A DNA stretch of 64,000 bases from Archilochus colubris (lineage: Eukaryota; Chordata; Aves; Apodiformes; Trochilidae), in contig CM041084.1 in assembly GCA_023079485.1 (NCBI GenBank), positions 126,332,292 through 126,396,291 of the forward strand, in the 5' to 3' direction. Below are positions 38,227-53,200 of this stretch, piece by piece (the stretch's first letter is position 1; each line of letters starts with the position of its first letter). The notes under the pieces are model-generated. The model was given only the letters and a program-made list of their open reading frames with translations, had not been told where the DNA came from and ran no database searches. Made by a program: the position numbers and the translations under genes.

Positions 38227-41200
38227 CTAAAAAGAGAAAAAAGTGTCAAACATACAGCACTATCTACTGTAAAGGTAAAAAAAAGAAGGTAAAAAAGCAG
38301 CATCTTGTCACCTTTATTGCTATGATAAGGATGAGATTTTTACAGTCATAGGATAATAGAGCATGGAAGGGACGTCAGGCAGTCTCTAGAGCCAACTTCC
38401 CAGCCAATGCAGTACCAGCTCTAAGATCAGACCAAGTTGCTCAGGGTTTTAATCCAGCTGGTTCTCAAAATACTCCAAGGATGGAGACTGCAGAAGCCTC
38501 TAACTATGCCTCACAAGGAAACTTTCATAATTGGTAAGTTGGTAAGTTTGTTAATAAAAAAATCTGTCACTGTTTTTATTTCTGGCTGTCACTTTTTTAT
38601 TAGTGCAAATGGAAAATCCTTCATAACTCATGTGAGCTCACAAAAAATAGGTTATAATGCAAGTTAAAGGTATAATGAGAATTCATCTGCAGGTACCTTC
38701 TCAATATGTACTTTTCTGGGACTGCTGGGCAGAAGCTGGCTCTAACAACCAGTACCAGGACTTAAGAGCCAAGCAAGCGAGATAGTTTTCAGAGTAACAG
38801 AGTTAAGAAAAATGTAAGCCTTTTAATTTGTAGATAGCTTGTTTTACTCCTTATTGCTTGTACAAAGGCACGTACACATTTTTATCTTTTGGAATCCTAC
38901 TCCCCTCTACTGCAGTGGAACTGACATTCCTGGCTATACAGCAATATGTATTTCTACAGACCTGGATATTTTGAGAGCCCTAGCAAGAAGAAGAAGGTCC
39001 AGTATTTCTACACTGAAGGAAAATAATTTTTCATATACTTTAAATTTTTAGAGATACGAAGAATCAAAATCTAACATCAGGAAGAAGAGACTCTCAAAGT
39101 GCTGGAACATGATTTTTTTTTCAGGAACACTTCATTTTTTCCAGCTAACTCAGATGATTAAGTTAATTGTTTTAATAGGGAAAACACACACACACACACA
39201 CAATCTTAGGAGGTTTTACTCAAGTGCTGGTTGACCAAGGGAGCCCCTTTGTACATGCACACCCCTTCACACAGCTGCACTCCTATCAGAGTACATCACT
39301 CACAGTTAATCCAACTCCAATGAAGATGCATATCATTCCAATTGTAATGTATGCACAGCAACGCCTCCGTGGCAGTGCACTTCCAACAGAAGAACTGTTA
39401 AAAAATAAATGTTATTTAAAATTAAAATAATAATAAAAACCCCAAAACACACAACAAACCAAATAGCAGTGGTTCAGGCTACACGGGGGACAGGGAAAAG
39501 AATGGGATTACACATACGCCCTTTTAAGTTTAAAAAGTTCTAGGCAAAGTATACAATTATACCAAGCAGTAAAAGATGGTGTTTATTTGAAAGGGAAACT
39601 ATTGAGGAAGATTATCTAGTATCTAAAAATCTGTATGCTTACTACAAAGAGAACGTACCACACCCATAGTCTGTGCCTACTTCGTGCATACTTCCTATAT
39701 CCACAGTGATCCTAGATAAGTATCTTAAATAGCCTTTGGACTGTAAAACCAAAGCTTATTTTGCAGCTTGCGTGAGGTTATAAGATACCCTTTAGACTTT
39801 TAATACATCAGTGAATGGCTTTAATGCATTCAAGGCATCTAAGTAACTGGAAATTACTTCAACAACCCCTAAATGTCATGATTAGCAACCTGCATAATCT
39901 TACCTCCTGGAATAGTTCACCCAGTACTACTGAGTGGCTAAACTCTACCCCATTTCTTGAAGATAAAACCCCCAAGCCATTTTAGTAACAAGAATTAAAT
40001 ATTTTTTATGTTCAACATTTCCAAAGACTGAAACTCTTTAGACATTTTTAAGCCAGTTTTTGTAACTTAAAAAACATGACAAGTTCTCTTCACTTTTCTA
40101 GTTTTCTCTTAGGGTTCTACCACAAGTTACAGGAGCTGCACAAATCACAGCTGACAATCAAGGTAAATAAGCCCCCTGAAAGTTCTGTCATCATTTAGAC
40201 AATGAGCTCCAAGACAGCTTTGCCTCTACCTGCTTCATTAAGCTAGTACAGTGCTTCAGTCAAACAGAATACAAAATGTAAATAAAACATTACATTCTTT
40301 ACTACAGCTTAGACAAATTGTTCCAAAAAATCAGCATTGTTCAGCAGACACTTCCACTCACATACAGCTATACTAATGAAGAAAACAGAAATATGCTTTA
40401 ATTCCACTGAAACACCACAGTGAAGACAGACATAGGTCCACTGAAAGCAGTAGAGAGGCAAAGGTGCTTTCATAAAACATTTACCATCTATTTTAGAGGT
40501 ATTTTTGAGACATCCTGAAGCATGGTATTGTTAGTTAACTATTTTATCCCATTCTGAGATATCAACATGCCTTTCGAAATACTGGGGTGCTTGTACTTTG
40601 TGTTCAAAGATACAAGGGAAAGTGATTTTCATCTCATGATAGTTGAACATATTTAAGATAAATGTACAACAGAAAAAAGCACTGCTGAACTATTGAAGCA
40701 TTACATCTGTCATAAGACTCAAATTTCTGGCTTCAGCTAACTAGCTACATAGTAAGGCCTCATATGCTTAGCATGTGACTAGAATTTTTTTAAGCATTCA
40801 TCTTAGAGAGCCTTCAAATAGATTGACTTAAGCTGCTTTGCTCCAATGTTCTTTACAAGGAATTTCTAAAATGCTCTAAGAAAAAAAAACCCAAACCCAC
40901 CCTCAAGCTAACATGCACACAGTGAGCTTCATTTTACAATGCACAGATTGAATACAGTGACCACTCACAAGCCACCTGTTACACATTATCAGAAGACAAA
41001 AAGTCCCAGAACTGTTCTGCTCATTCATTTCCCAGGGGAAATGAATTCTTATCAAAAGCCCCACTGTACACACTTGGGATGGGACTGGGGGGTGTATGGG
41101 GTGCAACAAAGGGGGGATAATTCCTAATCTCATCACCCTCTCACCTTCAAACTCAAACACTCCCCAAAAGCCACCCTTAAATACTTCTATAGACATTCTT

Positions 41201-44200
41201 GAAGAGGAGTGTGTTTTCCAATTCCAAGTTACACACAGGAAAAAAAAAAGTTTTATATAAGAGGGCAGGTACATCTCCAAACGCTGAACTGATGAGCATT
41301 GAGCTTGCCAAATTGACCTTGGGTGCCCTCCTTTGCGGGATTTTCTGGCTAGGTAGTAAGTTAATTTTATTACAGAACAAGATACTTTAAGATAAGCTGG
41401 TAGAAATGTCATGTTCAATTCACCTAGAAGACACAGTATAGTTACTGCACCAAGTATTTCACAGGGAGACAGTTTAGGTTGGGAAAAAGACCTTCGCTTT
41501 CAGAGTTGGCTCACATGACCTTGTTTTTGTAATTCTGAAGATGTGCTGTGTATTTTCCACACATATTTCTCTCAAGCTCTGTCCTCTCCCATTCATTAAG
41601 AAAGACTGAGGAAGAAGCCATCATGCCTTCACCTCAAATATAGTATAAAAAAATGTAAAGAATGTCTCAATTTTAATAACTTTTTTCTTCCCACAGAGAG
41701 CGAAGATTAAAAATATATTCAGTTTCTACAGAATAACTGTAGAATATAACTAGGAATATTTATCAATCCAAATTAATCATAATTTATTTTTCATCTCCTG
41801 ACAATTATATTAGTCACTGGGCCACTCTAAATAGTGAGGTTTCCCTCACCTCAGATGACAAAAAAAATGAATTAACTTTGGATAACAGCAACTGAAGCTC
41901 TACCCCAAAGCCTACCAATTGTGGCAACTTTGACAGGCACATTCAGAAATATTAAAACTCGAGTCAAAAGGACATTTTTAAATTGCAGAAGCAGCTCTGT
42001 GCATTGTGGGACTAATGAGAGAGAAGCTTCTCAAATGAGGGTTAAGTCTCTACAAAGCTGCCCAGAAGGCAGTGGTTCTTTCTTTCAGAGCTGCTGCTAA
42101 GGAAGCAAAGGCACCTTCCAGACCTTTAGGCAGCCACAGCAGATATAAAAGACATCAAAGCCAATTAAGCATCAGGTATTAATTAGTACAGAGGAAAACC
42201 ACTGCAAGGGAGAGAGGTTATTAAATGAGTAGCACAGTAAAGAATACAGGGTCTCCTGTGCTCCAAATAATAGGAATTGTTGCTAAGATTGCAGATGTAC
42301 TTAGAAGGATAAAAAAGTGTTAAAAACTCACTAGGGTTCAACACTTTCTCATATCTTAAAAAGAAAAGTAACTAAGTTGTAAAGGAAAAAAAAAATTCAC
42401 ATTCTGAAACAGAACCTTTTACCAGCCAATTCTCTTTCGTGTAGCTAGAGTCCCAATCCTTTAGTTTTTATATGATTTAACAAACTACTTGAGAAAGAGA
42501 GCAGCAGACAAAGCCAGTTCCTGCTTCTTCTCTTATCCTTACTCATCTAAGGAAGAGGCCTCTCACTCTTTTGGGAAACAGGCAGATAGACATCTGGTAT
42601 TTTATATTCTGAATCACAGAACACTGTAAAAGTGGAAGAAACAGTTTATCCCCTTTTCAGGTGTCATCCTCTACACTACAAAATAAAACTATAGCTAGAG
42701 GCAACTGCTGCAGTGTATTTGTTGTCCTAATGCAGTAAGTAACATGTCCATGCTGGCATGGCCATTTGGTCATTTACTAAATAAGTGATTTCCTTATCCA
42801 TATCACAACTTATCTCCTGTATTTCCAAAATTGTTTTTCAAAATATTAAGTTGGGGAGGGGGAGGCCAACAACAAGAGAAAGGACTTCTTCAAATACATG
42901 GCAAAGAAAACTAACATTAGAGGAAATATAGACCCACTATTGAATGAGATGGGGTGCCCTGGTGACAGAGAATACAAAGGCAGAGTTATTGAATGCCACC
43001 TTTGTCTCTGCCTATACAGCTGGAGACTGTCCACAGGAGCCCCAGGCCCCTGAGGCCTCAGAGGAAGTTGGGATAAAGGAGGAATGTGCCGTGGTTGATG
43101 AGGATTCAGTTAGGGATCCATTAAGCAATTTGGACAGCCACAAATCCTATGGGTCCTTATGGGATACACCCACGGGTGCTGAGGGAGCTGAGGCAGAAGT
43201 GACTCATAGGCAATGCCCCATCATCTTTGGTAGGGCGTGGGGAACAGGAGAGATACCTGAGGACTGTAAGATTTTAATATTCAAAAAGGGTAAAAGGGAA
43301 GGGTCTGAAAGAGTCCAGCACAGAGCCACAAAGATGATGGAGGAACATTTCCCATGTGAGGAAAGGCTGAGGTAACTGGGTCTCTTTAGCTCGGAGGAGA
43401 CTGAGGAGCAACCTCATTAATGTTTATAAATATGTAAAGGGTGAGTGTCAGGAACACAGAACCAGACTCTTCTCAGTGATGTCCAATGATAGGACTGGGA
43501 CTAATAGGTGCAAGCTGGATCACAGGAGGTTCTGTGTAAATATAAGAAAAAGCTTCTTTGCTGTGAGAGTGCCAGAACCCTGGAACAGGCTGCCCAGTGA
43601 GATTGTGGAGTCTCCTTCTCAGAATACATTCAAAACCCACCTGGACATGTTCCTGTGTGACCTACTTTGGGTGATTCTGCCCAGCACGGGGGGTTGGACT
43701 CGATCTGTCAAGGTCCCTTCCAACCCCTAAGATTCTGTGATTCTGTGTAATTGTCACATAGGATGACACAGACAAAAGAAAAGACACCACAAAATAATAA
43801 ATTGGACCACAATGGAAGCAGATAGATGGGATCAAAAAAACAAAACTCAAGATCCTGTTTCCCCCAGCATCCAGGTATGAACAGTTCCTTTGTTTATGTA
43901 CTGAGGCCAAATTGCTTTGTTTTCACTGAACATTGTTTTGTTACTGACTTTTTTGTGTAATAGCACAACTTCCCCTGAAGTTTTACAAGGCATTCTTAAT
44001 ATCAAGATCTAGTCTCAATCAACCAAATAGGTGCTCACAAACAAGCTGTTTGCAGAGATTCACTGAACTTTTTAAAAGATTTATAGTAAAATCATGAAAG
44101 TTATTTGAAAATCCAAAATACTCAGATGACACCTTCTTGGAAAACCTACTGTTACAGGATGCCTTTGCATCAGCCTACAGTATCCTTTTTTTCCACAGAA

Positions 44201-47200
44201 TGTGTTGGATTAGAAGGAACCTTTACAGGTCATCTAGACCAACTCCCCTACAGTGAGCAGAGACATCTTCAACTAGATGAGGTTGTTCAGAGCCCTGTGA
44301 AGCCAGACCTTGAATGCCTCCATCACTTCTCTGCACAACTTGTTCCAGTATTTCACCACCTTCATAATAAAGAGCTTCTTCCTAATATCTAATCTAAACC
44401 AATCCTGGTCTAGTTTAAAACCAGTGCCCTTCATCTTATCACTAACCACTCTTGCAAATATTCCTTCTCTTCTGTAGGTACCTTTCAGATACTAGAGGGT
44501 CTGGGTTTGCCCAGAATATTCTCCTCTCTCAGCCTGTCTTCATAGGAGAGGTGAGCAATTTTTCAGTAACAATCATTAACTGAGTCAACAGAAGGAATGC
44601 ACAATTTTGCATCTGACTGCTTGGCTACTAATGAAAGAAATTTTGCATTAATAAGCAGAACTAAAGAATCCCACATTCCTTTCTGACTACTTGGCTACAG
44701 GTACCACAACCTCTGACAAAAGGCTGATAGAAAGCAGAAGGTCACTGCAGTTATTTATTCCATCATCATGACTCAAAGCTGTGCCCCAAATATGCTGTGC
44801 CCTGCATCCATGCATTAGAAATGTTTATGCACCTGGACATACAGAACTGCCCATCACATCTCAAACACAGAAAGATGCCAAGCAACTCATTCAAAGCCAA
44901 ATTGCAATACTGTCTAGTTTGCAGCCTCAGCCCAAGGAAAGAATGCTTATTTGTTTAATTTATTTGTTTAAATTCATCTTGTATTCTGTAACTCAGATGC
45001 CACCCAAGCTGTCATCTTCACAAATTGTGGTGCAGCAATGCTCTGGCTTTATTACACACAGAGCATGCTTTGCACTTTTATAGACAAAAATGCAAAGAAA
45101 TCCTTAGGCTCCATCTGTATTTTAAAATAAAAGCAATAGTTAAAATAAACAGCAACAATAAAATAAAATAACAGAAAACAGACCAAAAGATCACACAGGA
45201 TGACTTCTAGACCACTGCCTGATGTGTGAGCTTTTTAATTATGGTTGGGGTTTTGTTTGGTTACTTTTTGGTTTGTTTTTTTTTTTAAGGTTAAACATCA
45301 AATAATTTTGTTGCAAAGGACAGTCAAGAAAAAAACCTTAGGTCAAATATCAAGTGTGACGTGATAAAATATAAAACATAGCTGCAATTAGTTTAAAGAC
45401 AAACAAAGCAAACTACATAACACCAGCCCCTCCCTCTTGGATTGAAGAGACTGAATGAAACTACAGTCAATTAAAAAAAAAATCCCTGCAAAGCAACATC
45501 TTATCAAGACTATGAGTTTATCTGACTTGTGCAAACTAGAACATATCCATACTCCACACCCAATTGATTACACTCTTCAGATTAAATGCACCTCTAGACT
45601 GTCTGCTCTCTGAAATACTCCAGTAAAATATTACAGTCACTGCTGAAGCCCAGGCAATGCCAACATCTACATTACATTCATCCCAAGCCTTCTGCTTTAT
45701 AAGGGACCTGCTGGTTATCCTACAACATGCACCACAGCTGTGGCTCTCCATTCCCAGTGGAAAACACATTTCCTCCCCTAACTGCAAATCATACTTGCCT
45801 ATCAAAGGAAATAAATATGGACATGAGAAGTAATATTTTTTATATCTTTTTTCACACCCTGTGGTTGAGATTCCATTCAAATTTGAAGTATGTCATTACT
45901 GCAGCTTCTAACAAGACTTCAAAGAAAGTATTCCTGACCTATGATAAGAAAAGCCAAACAAATACTCAAAAGCCCCAAACAAAAAAAAAACAAATTCTTG
46001 GACCTTTTCTATAATTTTTTTTTCCTTCTTACTGAAGTAACAGCAAATGAGTATGTAAGTCATTCCATGATAATTCATAAACATTAAACAAGCTAATGCA
46101 TTCAGATGCTTAACAAGTTAGTTGAGTTCACAAAATCAGTAAAACCTCTTTGAAATCAAGACAAGACAACTTCATTTCCCCCTTCTACAATAAGACTATT
46201 GAAGTTCTACATTTAAACATGGTATATGACTAACTGCATGCAGTGATACAAGTTGTTAATTTTGGCAACCCATTCCTCTTTATTGCTAGAAGCAAAAATA
46301 AACTGCTAACTAGTCAGAGCCTTTTCATAAAAGACAGGTTGGATTTATCAGAATTACTGATTTGTGCATAGAATTGACAATTCATGTGCATATAGCATGC
46401 TCTTCAGCCTTGAAATCCAGATATGAATAGCAAAACTATCAGCACAATAAACACATTTTACTCCGAAGACTTTTACAGAAGAAGCATTGATAACCCATTT
46501 AACAGTTAACTTATGCAACCTTGCTTTCAGATCACTTACATTTTTTTGCAGTGTGGGCATTTTGCTAATGTATTGAACCTCAGTTCCATCCACTGTAAAA
46601 GAGAAAAGAAAAAGGTTAGTAAAATGGCCTGAAAAAATGTTTTTTTGTACTTCATGCTAAATGACACTGAGAAAACATTCTGCTTCTCAGGCTTCTTCAA
46701 CTCATTTCTTCATTTCTTCTCCAAATGAGCTGCCCTTTTGTCACTGGCAACCTAGCACTGGAACTTCCATGTGAAATTTTGCCATGACTTGCCTGGTAAT
46801 AATAAGATGAAAACTTCTGTAATGCTCCTCACCTGAGCAACATGTTTAGAAGCATTAATTCTACTTTTACAATCTTACCAGAGAAACAAGATAACTATCT
46901 GCCTCCATCCCTGTCAAAAGGTACTCAGTTTCACCTACTTCTACACACCAGAAGAGGGCTAAAATGCAGTTGCCAGTATCAGGGATGAAGACAGTCCTCT
47001 TCAGAGCTGTTCTTTCAGCAATTAAAGCAGCAATTCCATAAACAGAAGCAAATCTAAATTCAGAACTTACATTTTATGCATCTGTAATTCAACTTCACTC
47101 CTGTACACTAGTTTTATCCTAGGGTAAGAAACTTGATTCCTAGAGTTACTCATTAACAATCTTCATAGGGTTTTATTTATTTTGAGATTTATTATTAGCC

Positions 47201-50200
47201 ATAGGTATTAATGATACTAATGATACAAACTCAAACACATATGAGCTCCAACTTTTGATGGAAAAACCCCACAATCTATTTTCTTTGAGAGTTACCTGGA
47301 AACAACAGAAGGACTAATTGTTATGATGCCTTCTGAGTATACCAGAAATATTTGCAGGAAGGAAGCAAAAAGGTGACCAGACATTCAAGCTACAAGAACT
47401 CAGACTGCATTAGCACAGTAGGGAAAAGTTATTTTCATGCACATTCTAATTTTTAGCACTTTGGTGGTTAAACAAGGAGCTTAAATCATGCTTAAACCTG
47501 GTATTTTTATTCATATTCCAGAGTGAATTAAAGTATCTAATCTTGTTTCATGTTGTTAAGAAACCTGAGGTTCCAGTTATGTGAAATGTATCTCCCTGCC
47601 AGCAACACAATCTGTATTATTCCCACTGAAACAATACAACAAGTGATAGCCCAAATCCCTGGTCAGAGGTACTGAAACACATATGAGGGCTTCAGGGAGG
47701 TCTTAAATGTTTCAACTGTGGACAAAACCAGACATCCATCACAGGATTTACTTCAGCAGATTAAAACACTTTGTAGTTTCCTAGAGAATTTAAAGGGTTT
47801 TCTATCCAGTAATTTTAGAAATAATAGTTTTCATATTTGTTTAGTTTAAAAAATAAAACTGAGAGCACACCTGACAAACCACAGTGCTTAGCCTACAGCC
47901 TGGGGCTTACAGTAACAGTAACACAGCCACAGCCCGAGTCCAGAAGCTCTCAAAGTCAAAACCAGACCAGACTGCAATTCAACAGCAGTCCTGCCCTCCT
48001 TCTCTATTCTACAACTTCTCCCCATTTGTCTGAACTCCAGATCTGCCAGAAACAGTGGAAACTTTAACAAAGTGGAGAGTCCTATTAGGTTACTCAAGGA
48101 AAAGAAATACATAAAATCTGATTAACAAGATGTGAATACCTAGTGATAGTTCAACAAAAGTATCACTTCAATATGCAGTCATTCTCCCAGCTGAGATAGA
48201 GTAAGTCTAAGGAACTCAACAGCATGAAGTATGCTTTTAATAATTTATAAAAAAACAAACACGTGTAGGGAGCACAACATGGACTTACGCTTTCATACCA
48301 GGGGAAAAAAAGTCCTAGAAACGTGGTGAACAAGTTCATACTCTTAAAACAAGCAGAAAACACAGAACAAGCAACTGAATATTTGACCTTTCCATCCCAG
48401 TGATTGTAGCTTTGCTTGTCTATGTTACTTATTTTGCCAAGTAAAGCAAAGGAGACACTTCATTGAGTTGCTGAGCGATACATCCAGAATTATGCATTTG
48501 CTTTACAATGTGGAGATATTAAACCCTCACAGAAGCTCAGTTTCCAGGTTGGCCAAAGCGTTTTCTGTTTTCCATGTCTTTGCTCACTCTAAAAGCCAAG
48601 CAATTTCCTGGGTCGTCTCAACAAAAAACTTTGTTTGCAGAAACTCAAACTTAGTAACAGCAAAAAAGCAGAAGCAAAAGAGTAGTGGGAAAGCTGTATA
48701 AAAGTGAGGGGAAAAAAAAGGCTACTTTCTTAACTGAACAGCTTTCAGGGGTCCACACAACAGCTGCAGAACTGCTCTCCTAACCACTGCTTAGCACAAC
48801 CAAGACTAAAAAGAACTTGGAAGCATAATTTCCTTTTGCAGCACTGTCCACTCTCTCATCACTAAGCAGAGTAAGACTGACTGGGCTTTATCCACAAATG
48901 CACACAAAGATAGTTAAAAGTCTTGAAATGGACATAAAGATAACCAAAGATCATACATCCATAACAATATGAGCAGAGAAGAAGCTTTAGTTCCTCAATG
49001 ATGCCACAGAGTGAGGTAATACACTCTTAAAAGTGCTTACAATAAATAACTTGAGCTATAGCACAGTGAAGTGAGGAAGAGAATCTCATGCTTTACTTAC
49101 AAGGAATGTATTTCCACAGTGCCCACATACCACTCTGGTTCCATCTGGTTGAACTGGCAAAGCAGGCTGAGCTGGCTGCTCTTCTGGGATCAGCATTACT
49201 GGACCAAGTGTAATGATGCGTCTACTGTGTTAAGAACATTAGATGTACATGTAATTAAGCTACCAAAGGAGAAGGATAATGTGTTTAAGCAATTAGCTCA
49301 GTCACTACCAAATATTTTACACTCTTAAAACTACAGTATGCTTTTTAAACAGATTATGCACCCTGTTTTGGTCTCTTTCCAAAGTGTTTTCCTTTTCGGC
49401 TTTGAAAACATTCTGTTTCACTGTACAATCAGCCATGCAAGCCAGAACCCCACAGAGCTCAAAGACTTGCCATAGTATGGCAGAAACACTCTTCAGGAAA
49501 ATTAACTCTTAACACACAAGCTAAGCAAGCCCACAAATTGAAATGTATATACCCATGTGAAACATAGAAGAAGTAAAGACTCTTCCATAACCTAGTGCTC
49601 CTCAACAAGTCAGACACTCCTCCTTCCCACACTACTGACAACCATATCAATATAAGCACTGCACCTGCATTTGGGCAGAAAAAAATCCATCCAAATAGAG
49701 TGAATTAACAAAGAAAACCACCCTGGGTTGACTAAATGAAAATCAATTTTCTTTAAGAATATTTTGTAAGTATTTGCCTTTTTCATCCAACGTTTCCAAT
49801 TTAATTATATGATTTTTCCTTCCAAAATTACAGCACCCAAATTAACCAACACAAAGCAGAATCAGGATCAGACTTCCTAGCATGAAAAAAAGTCAAGAGA
49901 AAAATTAAAACATTACTTAACTTGCATGGCATCTCTTCATATACAATGAAAATTCTGGATGGCTTCTCTTTACTCTTGCCTTTAGGGTATACTCATGACT
50001 CTGCTTTGAAGTACCTCAATTTTGCTTATCTTGTATGACAAATACATAAGCTATCTCAGGAAAACTGCTTAGATATATGCTTTGGGGTTTATTTTAATAA
50101 AATCAGGGAGTTTCTGATTCAACCTGGTCACCAACTATGTAATGAATTACAATTGAAGTATCCCATGAACATTTCTTCACTCTGTGAAAATACTTCTAAT

Positions 50201-53200
50201 GTTACAAGTTTTCCCCAATAATGCACATTAAAAAAAATAAAGAAAGAAATATCCCCCTCCCCTAGTCTCGAACTATATTTCAACACCAGATTGGCAGACT
50301 GGTGACCAGGGCATTAGGTGTGGTAGAGCTTCCTTTCAAGTATGTGCAAGACCTAGTTGTTGTATCAGCTTCTCCTTCTTGAACTGCACTGCTTACAATG
50401 AAACTACAGGTAGGTAAAGATCCTACCTCAGTGGGATCTTTAACACCCTGAAACCTAATAGTAAGTATGATCACAATAGCAATCATGCTCATTTCTTTTA
50501 CATTTGTGTATATTAAAGTTGAGAGCTGAGAGGAAATTGGAAATTCAGCACAACTAAGAAGGGAGAACAGAACTGAAACCAATCTTATGCTCCCTCTCCT
50601 GTTTCATTCTGAAGTCCCCACTCCAAACTAGGCAAAGTGAACAATCTGTGAGTTTACAGTAATTAAGTTGGCAAAAATGATGAATATTACATCTCAGAAA
50701 CAAGAGGAGATTTTAATCTCTGTTGTTCTTTCCCTATAAAGTAGCTTTGTTGTTTGTTCCTTATAAAGTAGCTTCTTCTTTAAAATTAGTCTTAAAAAAA
50801 TTTCAAAATCAACAACACTACCACAACCCATCTCTGCAGTAAGTCATTGATGCTCTGTTCACATACAGAAGCTTGAATCTCTTAGTTTTAAATATTCAAC
50901 ACAAAGCACCATTGCTTTAAAGAAAACTATCTCAAGGCACACTTTTTAATTCTTACCAGTTTGGTCTTGGACAGCCTATTTTCCGAGATGTATCCTTACA
51001 GATAAGGAGACAATTACATTGACATCTAACATACTTCTTCCCTGAAGGAGGATTTTTGATTGGCTGAACAAACAAACAAAAAAACAACCACACACCAGAA
51101 AATACATATCAGAAGTCAAGGAAATTAAGGTTTTTCTCCTCCCACCCCCCCCCCCTCAAAACAGTACAACAAAGCAGAACAACTTTACTGGCAACTTCTT
51201 CCTAACAGAGAAATGCAGTTCCTCTTAGAACAAACTCAAGAGTCAAGAAAAAAATTAGTCTTCTCCATGTTCTCAGAGAAAGAGTTACAAATTTCCTCAC
51301 TAGAACAAACAAGATATTCTGAAAAATACCAGAAAACATTCATATTTTAATAATGAAGAGCTCAACAGTTTAGTTATTTTTAAAAATGCAAACTTAAGTA
51401 GTGGTATATTTAAAAAAAAAAAAAACAACACCCAAAACCTTTAAAACATCAGGCACACCTCTTAGTCTAACAAAATGTCTTTATTCAACAGTGAAAGGAC
51501 CACAGTCTGGCTCTCAGTCACTAAAAGAGTATGTGGACATCTCTGAACTCTAATCTGATTTTAAACTATATTGGAATTATATTTCTCCCTGGGAGTCAAA
51601 CTTCTGAATCCCCTTCACAGAGCAAATCACAGGTTTCAAAAGCTGCAAGATACTGTTTTTAGCCAAACCCACTATGCACTGGTGGGGAAAGTGAGTATTA
51701 ATGGCAGGTTCCCTACTTTCTTTTTTAAGAGGGGAAAAAAAAAAAAGCTCTCCTTCAGACTTAAAACTTCCCGTTTTCTAGAAAAAAAATGAAGTTATTT
51801 TCATAAAATAAATCCAATCCAGTCTTCATATAAATGACCCCAGCAGCTATGAAGTGCTGTATCCTGAAACTAAAACTGGCAAGGAGGAAAAAAAAAAAAT
51901 ATAGAAGCAGAAGGCCAAAAGCTGAAGACTTGAATTAAGGGGACTAGAAGTAAAAAGGTCTGTGATCACTGAGAGAGAACCTACAATTTCCACTTTTCAA
52001 AATTGTTGTGTTACCATTTGTTAGCAAGCTAACAAACTGACTGAATAGCAGTATTACTGGAGGAAAGCACACATCCAGGAAGAGATGTGACTGTTCCCCT
52101 CACATTCAAAATATTCTTCATGTCACCAAAACAAGTTTCACCCTTCTTTACAGAAGAGTAATTACTTCAACCACATCTTTGCTTTTTGTCCTCTGCAAAA
52201 TAAAGAAACATCCTGTGCAGCCTCACCAACAAAGAGCACTATGATTTATTCTACTTGCTTATGGCCATCCCTGTGCCAGCAACCCTGGAACTTGCACACC
52301 AGCTGCACTGACTGACAGGTCCTTTGCAGGGATAGGAGGAAGGGACTCACCCTCTGGAGGTGAGGAGATGAATTCTACCAGTAAATGTTCAGCCTTGCCC
52401 CACTTCCCTCCACAAAAAAGAAATGCTAAAAATCCATTTTACCGTAGCTTCATTGCAAACTGTGCACTTAACAACATGTTGGTGTAGTTTGCCATCCAAA
52501 TTGATCAGTGACTGGCACACACGGCAGTTTATTACAGGAACACCACTGGCACCTGGACTTGCAATGGCAGTGTAGGGAGGAGGAAGCTCTGCTGCAAGAG
52601 ATCAGGAAATCTCAGTTGAAAAACCAAACAGAGGATCTTAATACACAGTCAGCAAAGACAGTCTCTAATAGTCACGGCCTCAATAAAATAATTTTTAAAA
52701 ATCACATATTACTAGTATAAATGTAAGACAGATGTGTTTGCTTTTGCTTTCCCCACAACTTCTGTATAAAGAAACATCAAACCTATCTGTAGAGAAAGCA
52801 TAACTAGCAAAAGAAAGACACAGTAAATTACCCCAGAAAAGTGAATCAGACCCAAGGCCCATCAATGACACTTTATTTTCAAACCAACTTTTTAAAAGTG
52901 TTTAGATGGGGGAGGCAGGGGGTTCCGCAGGAGAACCAAGCCCTAAAGCTATGAGATGACTAGGAACAAGAATGGCTTCTGAAGAAAAACAGAAGATAAA
53001 CAAAACACAACTAAGCAGAAGAGCCTATGCCAGCACTTAGATATCTGGAGAGACTGAAACATACACAAGTATTTATTTCAGTAACAAATGCTACAGATAA
53101 GAAGAATTCAATTATGGAAACAGGTCTTAGATGGAAGTGGCATGAAGTGCTTCTTTGAGTGCAACAACAGCAAATTTATGCTATCTTGAAGAGGAAAACA

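Larger units (their letters stand above)
39395..46539 (-). other. PIP4P2 intron 5
   Basis: 7.1-kb intron with two CR1 copies (42860-43750 plus strand, 44194-44555 minus strand). The rest is AT-rich without recognisable elements. Confidence 0.65.
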
